Part shown: piece after piece, positions 12,440-23,456 of the stretch
Numbering within the stretch: position 1 is the first letter of the stretch
How the letters are laid out: each line of letters begins with the position of its first letter
Assembly (NCBI RefSeq): GCF_000150275.1
Contig: NW_002060947.1
Span: forward strand, 5,132,702-5,196,701
Direction: 5' to 3'
DNA: 64,000 nt
From: Trichoplax adhaerens
Taxonomy: Eukaryota; Placozoa; Uniplacotomia; Trichoplacea; Trichoplacidae
The notes under the pieces: generated by a model
Told to the model about the DNA's origin: nothing
Database searches by the model: none
The model's input: only the letters and a program-made list of their open reading frames with translations
Translations under genes and position numbers: made by a program

Positions 12440-13396
12440 CTAATTAGTTGCATTACGGTACCTTCGGAAGTGGAGCCGAAAAATTTTTTGAATTTTTTGT
12501 CTAATGTTGGCGTCATAGGCGTAGTACAAATAGGGATTTAAAATACATATAAGGATATGACTACAGGTCAGGAAAAAAGTTATCAGATAAACGGAAGTAA
12601 ATTTAAATTTTAAATTAAGATACGAATTTTCATCAAAGGAATGAATAATCAAAGTAATAAACTGCGGTAATATTGAAATTGTGTAAGATGATCCAATAAT
12701 AATCATCATTTTCGTGAAAGCTCTCTTTAACTGAAGATCTTGATATTGTTTCGGTAAAATCATACCCGGTCGTACATGATTCTTCACAGTCTTAAGTATT
12801 TTCGCGTAAGTTATGATCATAAAGACCGTTGGTATAACGTAAAAAGTTATGAATATACAAGCCATATAAGTTCGTAATGGTGGGCTCTTATAATATATAT
12901 CGCAATGAAGAGATCGATGTGGTCTGTATATAACATAAACCACCGCTGGCACTGCCACTATCATGCTGATTGCTAAGGATAAAATAATATAACTAAGTAC
13001 GAATTGTGCTTTATATTCCTGATACCATACAGAAAAAGGCTTGACTAAAGCGTAATATCGATCCATGCACATTAAAGATAGTAGCAAGCTTCTAACAGCC
13101 ATCGACATGATAGCAACAAACATAAATATTTGACAAGCAGTAGAACCATATTTTAGGCTAGGTACGACCAGTACAGCACTGAAAGAGAAAATTATTGTCG
13201 TTAATAGTAATATCAAGTCTTGTACCAGCAATAGTAAAATGGTGAAGTAGGACATAGTTTGTAATTTTCGACTAAAAATAATAATGTAAACTATTATTCC
13301 ATTAAGGAAAAATCCAGTAATTTTAATAGGTATAGTACTTAAAACCAGAAAGGTATTGATAGTAGTTATGTTACTAAAAGAATTATTATAATCCAT
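12440..13396 (-). CDS. Class A GPCR, divergent YYxYD subfamily
   Basis: A single-exon 318-residue receptor starting at an ATG at 13394-13396, with NIT and related Asn sites in a short N-terminus. Landmarks: N32 (TM1), D60 in LVQD (TM2), C88 before TM3, DRYYALVKP at 112-120, C165 in ECL2 within LHCDI, P189 in TM5, HVRPG at 207-211, NPYLY at 287-291 followed by YAYD. In TM6 the Trp kept by every other intact member is Leu (SILPQF, 241-246), so it lacks both CWxP and the local TWPF variant. ECL2 and ECL3 do not carry the VYPDD and GKSLR motifs of the main group. It pairs with the pseudogene at 830-1827 as a second subfamily. The helices are complete, so it is probably functional, with altered activation chemistry or ligand. 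Confidence 0.92.
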   Translation of the reverse strand: MDYNNSFSNITTINTFLVLSTIPIKITGFFLNGIIVYIIIFSRKLQTMSYFTILLLLVQDLILLLTTIIFSFSAVLVVPSLKYGSTACQIFMFVAIMSMAVRSLLLSLMCMDRYYALVKPFSVWYQEYKAQFVLSYIILSLAISMIVAVPAVVYVIYRPHRSLHCDIYYKSPPLRTYMACIFITFYVIPTVFMIITYAKILKTVKNHVRPGMILPKQYQDLQLKRAFTKMMIIIGSSYTISILPQFITLIIHSFDENSYLNLKFKFTSVYLITFFLTCSHILICILNPYLYYAYDANIRQKIQKIFRLHFRRYRNATN

Positions 13397-16385
13397 TTTT
13401 TCCTTTTCGATGATGCCGTTTACAACTTGAAAAGAAGGATAATAAATTACTGAAAACTGATGCTAGTGAGTGTTTATTGATTGATATCTTTTAATAAGCT
13501 AGTTTTGAACTGCTAGTAACAACTTAGTCCGTCAGAAGTCTGTGGAATTGAAAATTTTAGGGCTTGAATAAATAATAGTGATTCACGCGATATAATTTAC
13601 TATTCATGGTAGCCAATAAATAAATATCGACAATGTAATAATTCTTCAGCTCGATATAGACAGTAGCATACTGGATTCAAGATTTATTTTGACATGGTAT
13701 TTCTTTTTGAAAATGATAGGAATTCTTCAGTTTGGAAGTGGTTTTATTGTAGGCGCTGTAATAAAACTAAACACACTTTAGTTGATAATAGCTTCAATTG
13801 AAGCAATCGCTAAAAATAAAGGACTTTCAAAAATTTCAGAAAATACCCAGTGTGTTTTTAATCAAGATTGTTGTATGTGACGGACATATATGACGCTGTA
13901 AACTAATAGACAATAGCTTTTTGTCACTGATTTTAACGATCTGATTATCATACAGAAATAAACTAATTTCTTTATGTATTCCTCACTTATCTAATTTATG
14001 ACACCTTAAGGAAGTAATTAACTATATTAAATAACGAAATTCAGAGAAATTACTTAATATGACACAAAACTAAATTGTACTAGAATGATTAATAGTTCAA
14101 TAAGAGGATTTTCTATTGTGGTAATTGCATTAATTTCAAGAATTAAGTATGTATTTATATGTAGTTTAAGATTTATAAGTATGCGTTATTTATTCTCAAA
14201 TCTTTCTTAGTATTCATTAAATCTTAAACATGTTGAGTCTCATAATTTCTATTGTACTTTATATTTGATTTGAAAGTTTTTTGACTTTTCTTCATTTCTC
14301 GTTTGCACATCTAATAAGATTAACTTCAACAATATCTAATTAAGACTGGGCGTAGATGTAAGGGTGATGTAAACGATCGTAGCACGTACTTTATCTACTG
14401 TTTAGATCTAATGTTTCTATGCAAAGGTTCTATGATAAGCTAATGCAACTTAAGTATCGCAATTTAAACAAGTTATTTAGTGTAACAGCACTATCATATC
14501 ATGTTGACCAGACTTAGCTACAAAGGGTAGGCTTGCGATAATATTTTAAAAGCGACTTTGACCAATAGGAAAGGTTACAAAGTATTTAAAGAAAATATCG
14601 GTAAAATATATCTAGAATCTTCAGAGGGTAGCCTAGAAAAGGTGCACTTGTAGTTATTTTTTATATTACCGCTACTCAGTGTTCATATTCTTAATGAACT
14701 AGAATAAAGTCGCTAGCAAGCTAAGATAATGGAATTGTGCATACTGTTGAAATTCCTATCAAATTATAGTGAACAGTAAGTCAAACGAAGAAAAGTAAAG
14801 AAATTAATGATTCATTGATTAGCTAAGATATGGAATAGTGGCTGAATGGATTTTCTAAATTATTATATGAGCTATTGCTTGTGGAGCTATAAATTTTAAT
14901 AAAATTCCTAACCTTAAATGCTGACGCATCCAAAATGTTTCATTCAGGAATTTATAGAAAGATCGATCTAATCCTGTAAATTACAGTATTTCTACGAGGT
15001 ATTCATTGTTCCTTCAACTACAGCTTTAACAGGATTTTCTGTAGATTATTCATTTATAATATTCAATCAATCAAAAGCATTGCTAATTTTACACAGAATT
15101 CAGGGGTAGCGATCAAGGTTAATTCCAGTACTGCAATACTTAATATCTATATAGGAAAGGAAACGAGTTCAAATTTAGGAATTGAAAAATATAATCACAA
15201 TAGAAATTACCACGTTCTATGAAATTCATTATTAGGAATTAAACAAACTTAAAAAGAGCGGTCAGTTGATGAGCAACGATAACAAATTTATTTATATACT
15301 AATTGTTTGTTGCTCTCCGCGACATCTAACTACTCTGGCAATCTCATCAATAGAAGATTTCTACCGTTGCAAAATTAATTATTAGCAAATCGATGTGTTA
15401 AAGTAAGAAGATGATTATGAAACCAAACCTATAATGGACCTTTATCAAGAACATTAACGACTAGAAATTGTTTTAGATAGTTAAATAGCTTAGGTAAGAG
15501 CAACAAAGATCTGAAATTTGCTGAAATGATTATGATTTGATAAATTTAGCATTTTAGTAAAAAAAACTGTAATAAATCCGATAGAGCCACCACGCTATAT
15601 TCTTTGTTACTAATTTTAAGGTAATTCATAACTATTCCATTGTTATTCACTATGTAATTTTATATCAATGATCGATTTGATAAATTTGTTGCATTTCATC
15701 TTCTGATCTATCAGATTTTATTAAATAAATAATTATCTTGCCATACAAACATTTGAAAATATGCAGATATTGTAGTTTAATCAGCGTTATAAATTGAAAG
15801 AAACTTACAGTATACGGGCAATAACATAGGGTTAGCAAGATAAAACTATCATTATTCATATTGATTGCATCATATACGAGTTTAATGCAATCTTGCCAAT
15901 CAATTCTTACTATTTTGATCTTATGATATACTTGTATGATCTTATGAGTAACCTTTAGGAGGAGGCATACTATCAGTAACCTCTTGTACTAATACTTGGA
16001 GTACCCAAAATTCTCTTAGTTGAAAAGTATTATCCACTGGCAACATAAAAGCACACTATGCATGAATAATGAGCAATGCGTACATTATGTAGTGATATAA
16101 AATAATGATGATAAAAACTTCCAGTATATATAATACAATATATTTTTATACAGTTTTAGAGTGATTAGGAAGTTAATCGTATCATTCCATCTATAAATAG
16201 TAAATCTTTAAAAGTGATTTCGATAATTAAAATGGGGAATTTTCATTTTCTTTTATACTGTTATAAAATTTGCGCAAAAGCCAATATACATCGCTAAAAC
16301 CTTACGTTACTATGCAGAATTTGATAGATGCACAAATTCTGTAAGCGCGATAATAAACTTTAGCACGGTACTATTTGTATGATAA
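13397..16385. other. Intergenic, nothing recognised
   Basis: About 3 kb of AT-rich sequence. Only short chance ORFs occur, for example at 15665-15859 on the minus strand, which has no recognisable motif. No repeat shared with the rest of the window was seen until the LTR-2 fragment at 16386. Confidence 0.55.
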
Positions 16386-16647
16386 TGTCACGGCACGAAC
16401 TACCGCGAAGAAATAGCTATCTAAATTTGGTTAATATAATATAGTTATATTATATTACAACTAGTTACTTACGATAGGAATTACTCTAATTATAAATGTG
16501 TTACAGTAAATTTAATGCTGTGCTGAAATGTGCACTGAAATGATTCTGTGAATGGACATATTGTAGTCCGACTGTGAAAAATTAGTTAGTAGATCACAAG
16601 TATTTTTATAAGATAACTCGTGAATGTTAGCTGCTGTAGAAGGGTAT
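16386..16647 (+). mobile_element. LTR-2 fragment, truncated by LTR-1
   Basis: It starts TGTCACGGCACGAACTACCG and matches the reverse complement of the solo LTR at 56233-56667 over the first half of that element, up to the GGTAT of its TATA-like region. There the match stops abruptly at 16647, where an LTR-1 copy begins on the opposite strand. Reading: an LTR-2 copy interrupted by a later LTR-1 insertion. The missing half of LTR-2 is not recognisable beyond 17277. Confidence 0.8.
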
Positions 16648-17277
16648 TGTCACAAAACAGCTTTGTAACAAGATAACGCAATCTACGATCAATAAGTCAA
16701 TTCCTTGAACTACGTATCAAGGAACGATATCTGCACTACCACAAACACTTTTGCTCTACTAGCAGACTACACAAAGACTTAAACGCCTCGTATTTTACGT
16801 TAAACACTAAGTTGGAGAATTCTCTTTATTTCACGATATACTGCATTTATATACTACTCCTCAATAGTTCATGAGTCATAGTTAATACAATTAACATTAG
16901 AATCATTTACTGAATTAGATATTAATTTTAGCTACTGCTCCCTTAATGCAGACAACAGTATTTACAAACATAGACATGTAATGACTAATACAGAATAGTC
17001 AGATTACGATATGTCCTATCACGGAACATTTCCATGATAACTTACAGTCTACCTTAAGTAAATTACAATCACAATGATTCGAACTGTAAGCAGATGATTT
17101 GCATTCCCTATTATAACTATTAATTTCAGTATGTGTATAAGTGTCACTGTCATAAAAAGTCAGTGCTATATTAAAACACAGTATATCCAAATTAGAAGTT
17201 AACTAAATAAGGATAGTCTAACAGAATTATCCTAACATAGTTATTTCTACTGTAATACAGTATTTAACACTGTAAAA
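16648..17277 (-). mobile_element. LTR-1 copy, probably solo LTR
   Basis: About 630 bp, nearly identical in reverse complement to 24923-25553. The + strand begins TGTCACAAAACAGC and ends in a degenerate terminus (TGTAAAA in place of TGTAACA). In its own orientation it has a TATA-like box (AGTATATAAATG) and a nearby AATAAA, as expected for U3-R. The flanks (GGTAT before, AATGG after) do not form a target-site duplication, so one side has been rearranged. An open frame at 16999-17190 is a by-product of LTR sequence, not a gene. Confidence 0.85.
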
Positions 17278-17920
17278 AATGGCTATATAGTATCACAATA
17301 AATTCGTAATGGCCCCAAGTCTAAATTTATCTCATGACTTCACCCATAAGCCTTTTTGTTTCTTAATTATATTAAGTTGAGAACTATGTAAACATGATTA
17401 TGTCATTGATTTAGAAATGTACAATCGTATAAGAAACATTAATGTTGTGAGAATTTTTTTAATACGATTAAGTAGATTTCTACAACTTTTGTACCGAAAT
17501 TATTCGTTTTCCTATAGATGCAGATATTGACAACGGTATTTTATAATAGACTATTTGGTGATTTAGACTTCATTTTTACATAAATTCGCGTACTTTAGGT
17601 CGTTGAAAAGTACAGGGAATATAAGTAGATAGGTAAACAACCTATGATCTCTTACTAGCTAAGAGATGGGAATTATTAAAATTCCTTGTCTAATAAAGTG
17701 TAACTAATTACTCAAATTGCAGTTAAAACTAAATTAGGCATAAGTTTTAAGACAATCTAACGCTATAAACTACTAAATATTAAAGAAATGAATATTTTAG
17801 ATATATAAAGTTATATAAAGTTCAGCAACGAGAATTTGTGTCGTTAAATTCAGCTATCTTACTATCACATTGATCCTAACTACTATCTACAATAAAGTAT
17901 TCTCTTTTCTTAAGCTCCAA
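17278..17920. other. Intergenic, possibly LTR of the gag element
   Basis: It lies between LTR-1 and the gag remnant. By position it could hold the body of the 5' LTR of the gag element, whose last 61 bp (17921-17981) are shared with 56738-56798, but no second copy is visible to define it. Confidence 0.35.
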
Positions 17921-17981
17921 GTGCAATTCTCTGCATGACAACTAAAACCACATTATCTGACCCTTCGAACCCTCCATCACA
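17921..17981 (+). mobile_element. 3' end of an LTR (LTR-5) before gag
   Basis: A 61-bp segment almost identical to 56738-56798 (one base differs). It ends in TCACA, two bases before a primer-binding site. In the other copy the match ends at the same CA, so this is the true LTR end. Confidence 0.75.
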
Positions 17982-17983
17982 AT

Positions 17984-18001
17984 TGGCGACGAGGATGGGA
18001 T
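17984..18001 (+). other. Primer-binding site, tRNA-Ser type
   Basis: TGGCGACGAGGATGGGAT lies two bases downstream of the LTR end. It matches the complement of the 3' end (including CCA) of animal tRNA-Ser(GCU) as I know it, over 18 bases. The first gag codon that aligns with the family, ATG at 17995-17997, lies inside it. Confidence 0.8.
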
Positions 18002-18509
18002 CCTCATTCAAAGCTTTTCCTGGTCCGTATGATATTAACTCAGATTCGTGGTTAATATATAAAAAGCAATTCGAAAATTTCCTGAAGGGAAACTACGTTG
18101 ACGATGGAATAGCTCTTCACTTATTTTTGACATTAGTTGGGGCTGACACTACAATGTAGCCACTAGTTGTGCTAACCCAACTGCACCTGAAAATTGCACA
18201 CTAGACGAACTGCTGGCGATGCTTACGAAACATTTTGTGCCTAGCAAACTTATGCATGCGGAACGCTATCGATTCTAGACTAATGTGCAAAGAGATGGAG
18301 AATCCATTCCTAACTACTTTGCCAGAATTCGAAACTTAGCTACCAGTTGCGAATTTGAAGCCTCCTCGCTTCAAACAAATTTGTTGGATGCCTTCATACT
18401 GGGGCTACGTGATATACTCACAGTAAGAAAATTCTTGCTAGAAAGAAATCTAAGGCAGGAAACGGCGGTATTTATAGTTACAGCATTAGAACACATGCAA
18501 AAAACATGA
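17995..18509 (+). pseudogene. Decayed Ty3/Gypsy-type gag remnant
   Basis: The reading starts at 17995 with an FPGPYD segment and SWLIYKKQFENF, the pattern of the capsid N-terminal region of Ty3/Gypsy Gag. It shifts frame near 18157, continues with ENCTLDELLAML and a MHAERYRF segment ending in a TAG (18274-18276), then reads QRDGESIPNYFARIRNLA and LLDAFILGLRD, the usual second half of that domain, to a TGA at 18507-18509. An in-frame ATG also exists upstream at 17935, but it lies within LTR sequence. No nucleocapsid zinc knuckle, protease, reverse transcriptase or integrase follows, so the element is a 5' remnant that cannot move by itself. The lesions (one frameshift, one stop) indicate an old copy. 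Confidence 0.85.
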
Positions 18510-19118
18510 TTGTAGGATTAGATATAAAATATACCATAACAGGTTATAGAATAGCAGATGATAGTAGAAAATAGCAAGGACTGTAATAACTAAATGTAGT
18601 AAGCCATATTTGAATGTAGAGCGAACAAACTGTAAATGTGTCTGTATTTAATAGCAATACAAAATATCTATATTTAAGAGTAGATTACAGTAACAGTACA
18701 ATCAAAATACACTACACTTACTTACAATAGTAAATGTTAAACCAGGTAGAAAGAGACAAAGTTAATAAATGAAACAAGCAATTATTTCATTGTTATTCAC
18801 AAGAAATTATTATATATTTCAAGAAATCAGTAAGAACAGAACAACACAATAAACAATTTTGCTGCCATCCTTTTTGCAGTAAGTTGCTCAGTAAATGTCG
18901 TTAAGCTTTCTAATCTTTACATAAATCTCGTGGAAAAGTAGTTATAAGTTAGTAAACGTTCTATAGGATTTTAAAACTAAATGGCCTCGTTTAAATAGCA
19001 TAAAGGCATCTGGGAAAATTTCATTATTGGCTGAAAACAAATAAATTTTGTGATATTATATCGAAATAACGCTACCCTACTTTCATTTTTTTCTGGGCTA
19101 GCGATAATTAAATTAAGT
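18510..19118. other. Intergenic, nothing recognised
   Basis: AT-rich sequence between the gag remnant and the next receptor's stop. No further retroelement protein was found in any frame. Confidence 0.55.
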
Positions 19119-20183
19119 TCAGAGCAGAATATCTTCACTAGGAGAATTATAAAGAATAAACCTGTTCGGCTGAACTGCATTTGTATGGCCAGTTACTACT
19201 GCATCACGATTAATTTCTTGAACTAAATTGTGTTTGTAATGCATTAGTTTTCTTAAAATTTTTAAGGATTTTTTTCTAACATTTTGATCAAATTGTAAAC
19301 ATAAAAATGGATTGATCACAGCAATGCCCACTGTTGACGAAAATGAAGCAAATGCTAAAATATACAAAATTATATGACTTTTTCCGATTTGCCGCATTGA
19401 TTTGCCTGTAATAGCCATGCCAATGTCAGTAGCAAAGAAAGGCCAGGTGCTCAACAAGAATGATGCCGTGATAATAATTAGAGCTTTTATAGATTTTTTC
19501 TTTCTAAGTTGGTCGTCTTCTCGGTTAGCATTTGTTATATTGCCTGGCCTAACGTAGTGTATTTGATGATTAACAATGCTACCATAACAGAATATCAAAA
19601 TTCCTGAAGGAATTAAGTACATAACGATTGCCATGGATATTAAATATATAGATTGTTGTAGATTAACATTAGCATAATCGTAAAGTTCTGTGTCATCAGG
19701 ATATACATTATTAAACCAAGCAGCAGGTAAATTAATTCCGATGGCAATAATAACTGAAACAATTTGTGCTATCACAAGAAATCGATTCTTGTGCTTCCTG
19801 TACAACTGTGAATGCGGTTTTATAATGGCAAAGTATCTATCGACGCTTATCATGCACAAGGTAAAAACTGATACCGTATAGGAAGTTACCACAATATAGA
19901 AAAAGATTCGACATAGATAGCCACCAACGATATAACTATTGTCGAAGGCAGTTATAAATGTGAAACCAAGAACCGCGGTAAAGGTTGATATTATATCAGA
20001 AATAATCGTTACTCGAATTAGATAATACGTCACCTTGTAAAAATATGAATCTTTAGTGATTACATACAGCACGAAAATATTCGCCAGTATTCCGACTGTT
20101 AAAACTGGAATAGCTGCTATGACTGCATAACCATTAATGGTAGAAAATATGCTTTTATGATCATGATTACTAGAGTTATTCAT
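19119..20183 (-). CDS. Class A GPCR lacking ECL2 Cys and NPxxY Tyr
   Basis: A single-exon 354-residue receptor starting at an ATG at 20181-20183, with NNSS at the N-terminus. Landmarks: N35 (TM1), D63 (TM2), C91 before TM3, DRYFAIIKP at 115-123, P192 in TM5, YVRPGN at 210-215, STWPFF at 245-250 (TM6), GKSMRQI in ECL3. Two landmarks are altered. The ECL2 residue that is Cys in every sister is Tyr168 (TELYDY), so C91 has no disulfide partner; a single G-to-A change would explain it. TM7 ends NPFLC (291-295) in place of NPxxY. The C-tail is the longest of the main group and ends in acidic plus dileucine residues (EDILL). The frame is intact, so it is either under relaxed constraint or a receptor with changed activation. 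Ligand unknown. Confidence 0.92.
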   Translation of the reverse strand: MNNSSNHDHKSIFSTINGYAVIAAIPVLTVGILANIFVLYVITKDSYFYKVTYYLIRVTIISDIISTFTAVLGFTFITAFDNSYIVGGYLCRIFFYIVVTSYTVSVFTLCMISVDRYFAIIKPHSQLYRKHKNRFLVIAQIVSVIIAIGINLPAAWFNNVYPDDTELYDYANVNLQQSIYLISMAIVMYLIPSGILIFCYGSIVNHQIHYVRPGNITNANREDDQLRKKKSIKALIIITASFLLSTWPFFATDIGMAITGKSMRQIGKSHIILYILAFASFSSTVGIAVINPFLCLQFDQNVRKKSLKILRKLMHYKHNLVQEINRDAVVTGHTNAVQPNRFILYNSPSEDILL

Positions 20184-20814
20184 GAATATATTGAATGAAT
20201 GATTTCGTCGTAGTCGAAGTACAAATACCAGCCAATTAGCTGATGCACTTAATAATTACAATGATTCCACGACAAGTATGTGTTATTTTCAGTATATGAA
20301 GTTAATTTGAGATGTTATGTGAACGATTCGTTTCAAAACTATAATTTCATACTCATCCATACACGAAGGAATCAAACATAACAGTAAACTCGTTGGTCGA
20401 CCAAAAGTGAATTGTATGAAAGATGTAACTGGAAGTTACGGATAAGTGTTTAATTCCAGCAATTTTAATTAATTTAATTAATGATATGATAAAGATAATG
20501 AATTTAAATTAAGCTAAAATAATAAAAATAGAAAAACTATTTATTACGTAGATGAATAATTAGATAAATTTGTCATTTGTAATACTTGTCTGGTGATGAT
20601 TGTTTGACAATAAACTTTACTGGGAAAATAAAACAATATTTTATCCAGTTCAAACACAAACTTACAACGACAACATCAATATAATTTTATTTTTTGAAAT
20701 TACTGTCAAAACAAATACAATATAATAGTGATAAAAGCATTTTACTTAAAATTATGATGATTTCATAAGGGACTATTATTACTGATTGTCTCAAAGTGAC
20801 TTACCCTAACTAAT
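20184..20814. other. Intergenic, 5' flank of receptor
   Basis: AT-rich upstream flank of the receptor ending at 20183. No clear promoter element or repeat was seen. Confidence 0.5.
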
Positions 20815-21012
20815 TGTTACCTTATTTTCATCAGATAATATGCTTTGGTATTTGTTGAAATACCGTTACCTATGACGTTATACGTGTTACTGTTCAGTAT
20901 TTAGAATCGTAATGTAGGTAGACATCAGGGAGGACAAACCTGACAGTGAGCTCATGATGTTAATATTCTGTAATAGTACCTTTTTTCTCGTTACAAATTT
21001 TGAATTGTAACA
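20815..21012 (+). repeat. Dispersed repeat R6, LTR-like termini
   Basis: It begins TGTTACCTTATTTTCATCAG and ends GAATTGTAACA, with short inverted termini (TGTTAC/GTAACA). It matches 63209-63562 at both ends: the TTATTTTCATCAGATAATAT block, and the TAATGTAGGTAGA block through the end. The second copy contains about 150 bp more in the middle. No target-site duplication was seen. Confidence 0.65.
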
Positions 21013-23456
21013 TCCATACGTAGAATAATTTGAATACATTGAATAAACTACCTTTAAAACTTTTCAGGTACTACAATAGGAGGACCATGATATATTTTAC
21101 TCTATTACATTCATACCGTACGTCATTAATCTTTGTTACTTTGTAATAGTATCATTTCTATTTTAAGATTTCATTAAAATCAGTCTCCATTAGCGATAAT
21201 TTCTGTAAGGCTTACTAAAACCTCTATACTACCTTCCACATCATTAAATAGATATTGATTGTAACTGTTATTTTTTCAGTTTTACGCGATTTATAATATA
21301 TTTTGTAGCAAAGATCTTTGGTTTTAGCCTGAAAGCGCTCATCATAACGTCGATTAATTCATCATCAAGTTTTCAGAAATTGTTCTCTCTAATTCATGCT
21401 ATTACAGTGCCTCTATGTCAAAAGGAGTAATTGATGTTAAGTGTTTTAGCCGTCTCTCATGCAATAAACTTGGCTATAGTGAACTAGCACTGCACAGTAT
21501 GGTATGTCTGGAATAGCTTTTTAATTTTAACCAGTTTTGATCGTATCTGCAATCTATTATCACGTAATAAAAATATCACCTTATTAAGTAAAATCCGTTA
21601 AATAACACTGTGATAAAGTGATCTTCGAAACAATAAATCAAGAACAACAGAAGTTAGGTTCGTCTAACTACCAAGGACTATCTGACTATCTGACAATCTA
21701 CTTATTACAGCAAAATTCACGATTTATATACGATTAGTTACAGAATGCTTTTACTGTAACAAATCTTATCTTGCCCATTAAGTCGCAAGATTTTACGTCT
21801 TATAGAGTTGCATCTTTAACGATGATATTATAAAATCTAACTAAGGTTGATGGTTATAGTAAATGAAAGCTAATTGGGCTTCATGAGTAGAAGGAGCATC
21901 AAGATATTCAATTTTAAGAAACATGCACATAAATACGACTAGTAGTTAACTTAATAGAGTGTTTTAGGGACCTCTCGATGATTCCAAATGAACAGCTTGA
22001 TTTAAAGGTTAGGAATAGAAGTGATGTGATGATTTAAATAGCATATTAGTTTAGAAATTTATATGTAAGAGGATAATTTACCATGGTAGGAATTAACTAT
22101 TGTTGTCATCATGGAGAATTGGTAGCTTTAATTAAGCATTGAATGGTTCCATTCAGACGTTTATTTAGCTGGGAATCATTAAATAACATCAATATATATG
22201 AACTATGCTCTGATGCATGTAAACGTGATGTTTCTATAAGTTGAGATAATGAATAAGAGATGAAGTAACAAATACCTTACGTATTATGAAAAAAATCTAT
22301 CAGGAGATGCTCTTTTCGAAGTAAACGATATTGCAAATAATATTCATTATGAGGAGTACATTACAAGTAATACAATAGTACATGTGTACTATTTAATCCT
22401 TAAGCCTCAGCTTTTGAAATAGTTTCGAATATAATTAGCAGTTAACAACGTTTGGCTGAATTATTGCAAAATCTTATTTGAGATTGTCCTCAGGGTTGTT
22501 GCTTGATTAATTAATACTACGTAGACCTGTTCTACTTTTAGTGCATGTTCTTTAACTATACTGTAGATGTAAGTGTATTGTATCCTACATTTTTAAGCGG
22601 TATAGCATGCATTCTGCGATAGTGCATTAAATGTGGTGTTCATAAATTTATGACGAAGTTCTGAGGGTATGTAATGTATTTCAGTGTATTATTAGTATCA
22701 GAAAGAATACTGACTTTATGAATTGTGTAATCAGGTTTGATATTGGGAATACAGTTAGCAATACAGGTCAATATTATCAAATAAAAACATGGAGCAGATT
22801 TTTAAGACACCGTTGGTAAAGAATATATATGCTACGTATATAGTTCGATTATATTGAAAATGCCGACATCGAGTTCAGCCTGTAAATAAATGTAAGCCAA
22901 TATTACTTTAAAGTGGTTTTATGTTAGGTTACAAAGCTGAATAGGATGAAATTCGCTTCAAAGCGAGGCATCATGGTTGCTTAATAGTTGTAATCAAATA
23001 TTACTATGATTTGCAGCTAGCTAGCTATTCTAGCAAGAGATGAATTAGGCACAATTAAATGTACGATAATACAGCTAATTAGCAACTGGTGTATGCTGTG
23101 TGACTTGCATATTTATATTTCTTAAATACATACTGTACATGGATAGTATAATTTATGAATAAAAGTAAACAAAAAGATTATCCTTGTGAAAGTTGAAAAC
23201 TTAATTTCCAAGTACATATTATATTTATGTTTCACTTGACCTAATGCAAGTAATTAGTTAAATATTTTACAGCTTGTTGCAACTGACATAGCTTAGCTTC
23301 GACTTGTAATCTGCCCAATTAAGCATTAATTAGTGAGTATATGCTATAATTTAATAGCAATCTAACGAGGTCAAAATTTATTATTCTAATAATGAAACAT
23401 AAAACAAAAATTTTGATCGTACTTTATTTAACGTCGGTCTTTATAAGTTTTGGTAT
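21013..23456. other. Intergenic; candidate poly(A) signal
   Basis: About 2.4 kb without a recognisable gene. TTTATT at 23423-23428 (AATAAA on the minus strand) lies about 30 bp past the stop of the next receptor and is a reasonable candidate polyadenylation signal. Confidence 0.45.

Noticed and set aside
16999-17190. 63-codon open frame repeated nearly identically at 25010-25201 and in part at 54080-54301
   Set aside because: It lies wholly inside LTR-1, begins at a TTG codon, and the differences between copies are amino-acid-changing. It is shared because the LTR is shared, not because it codes.
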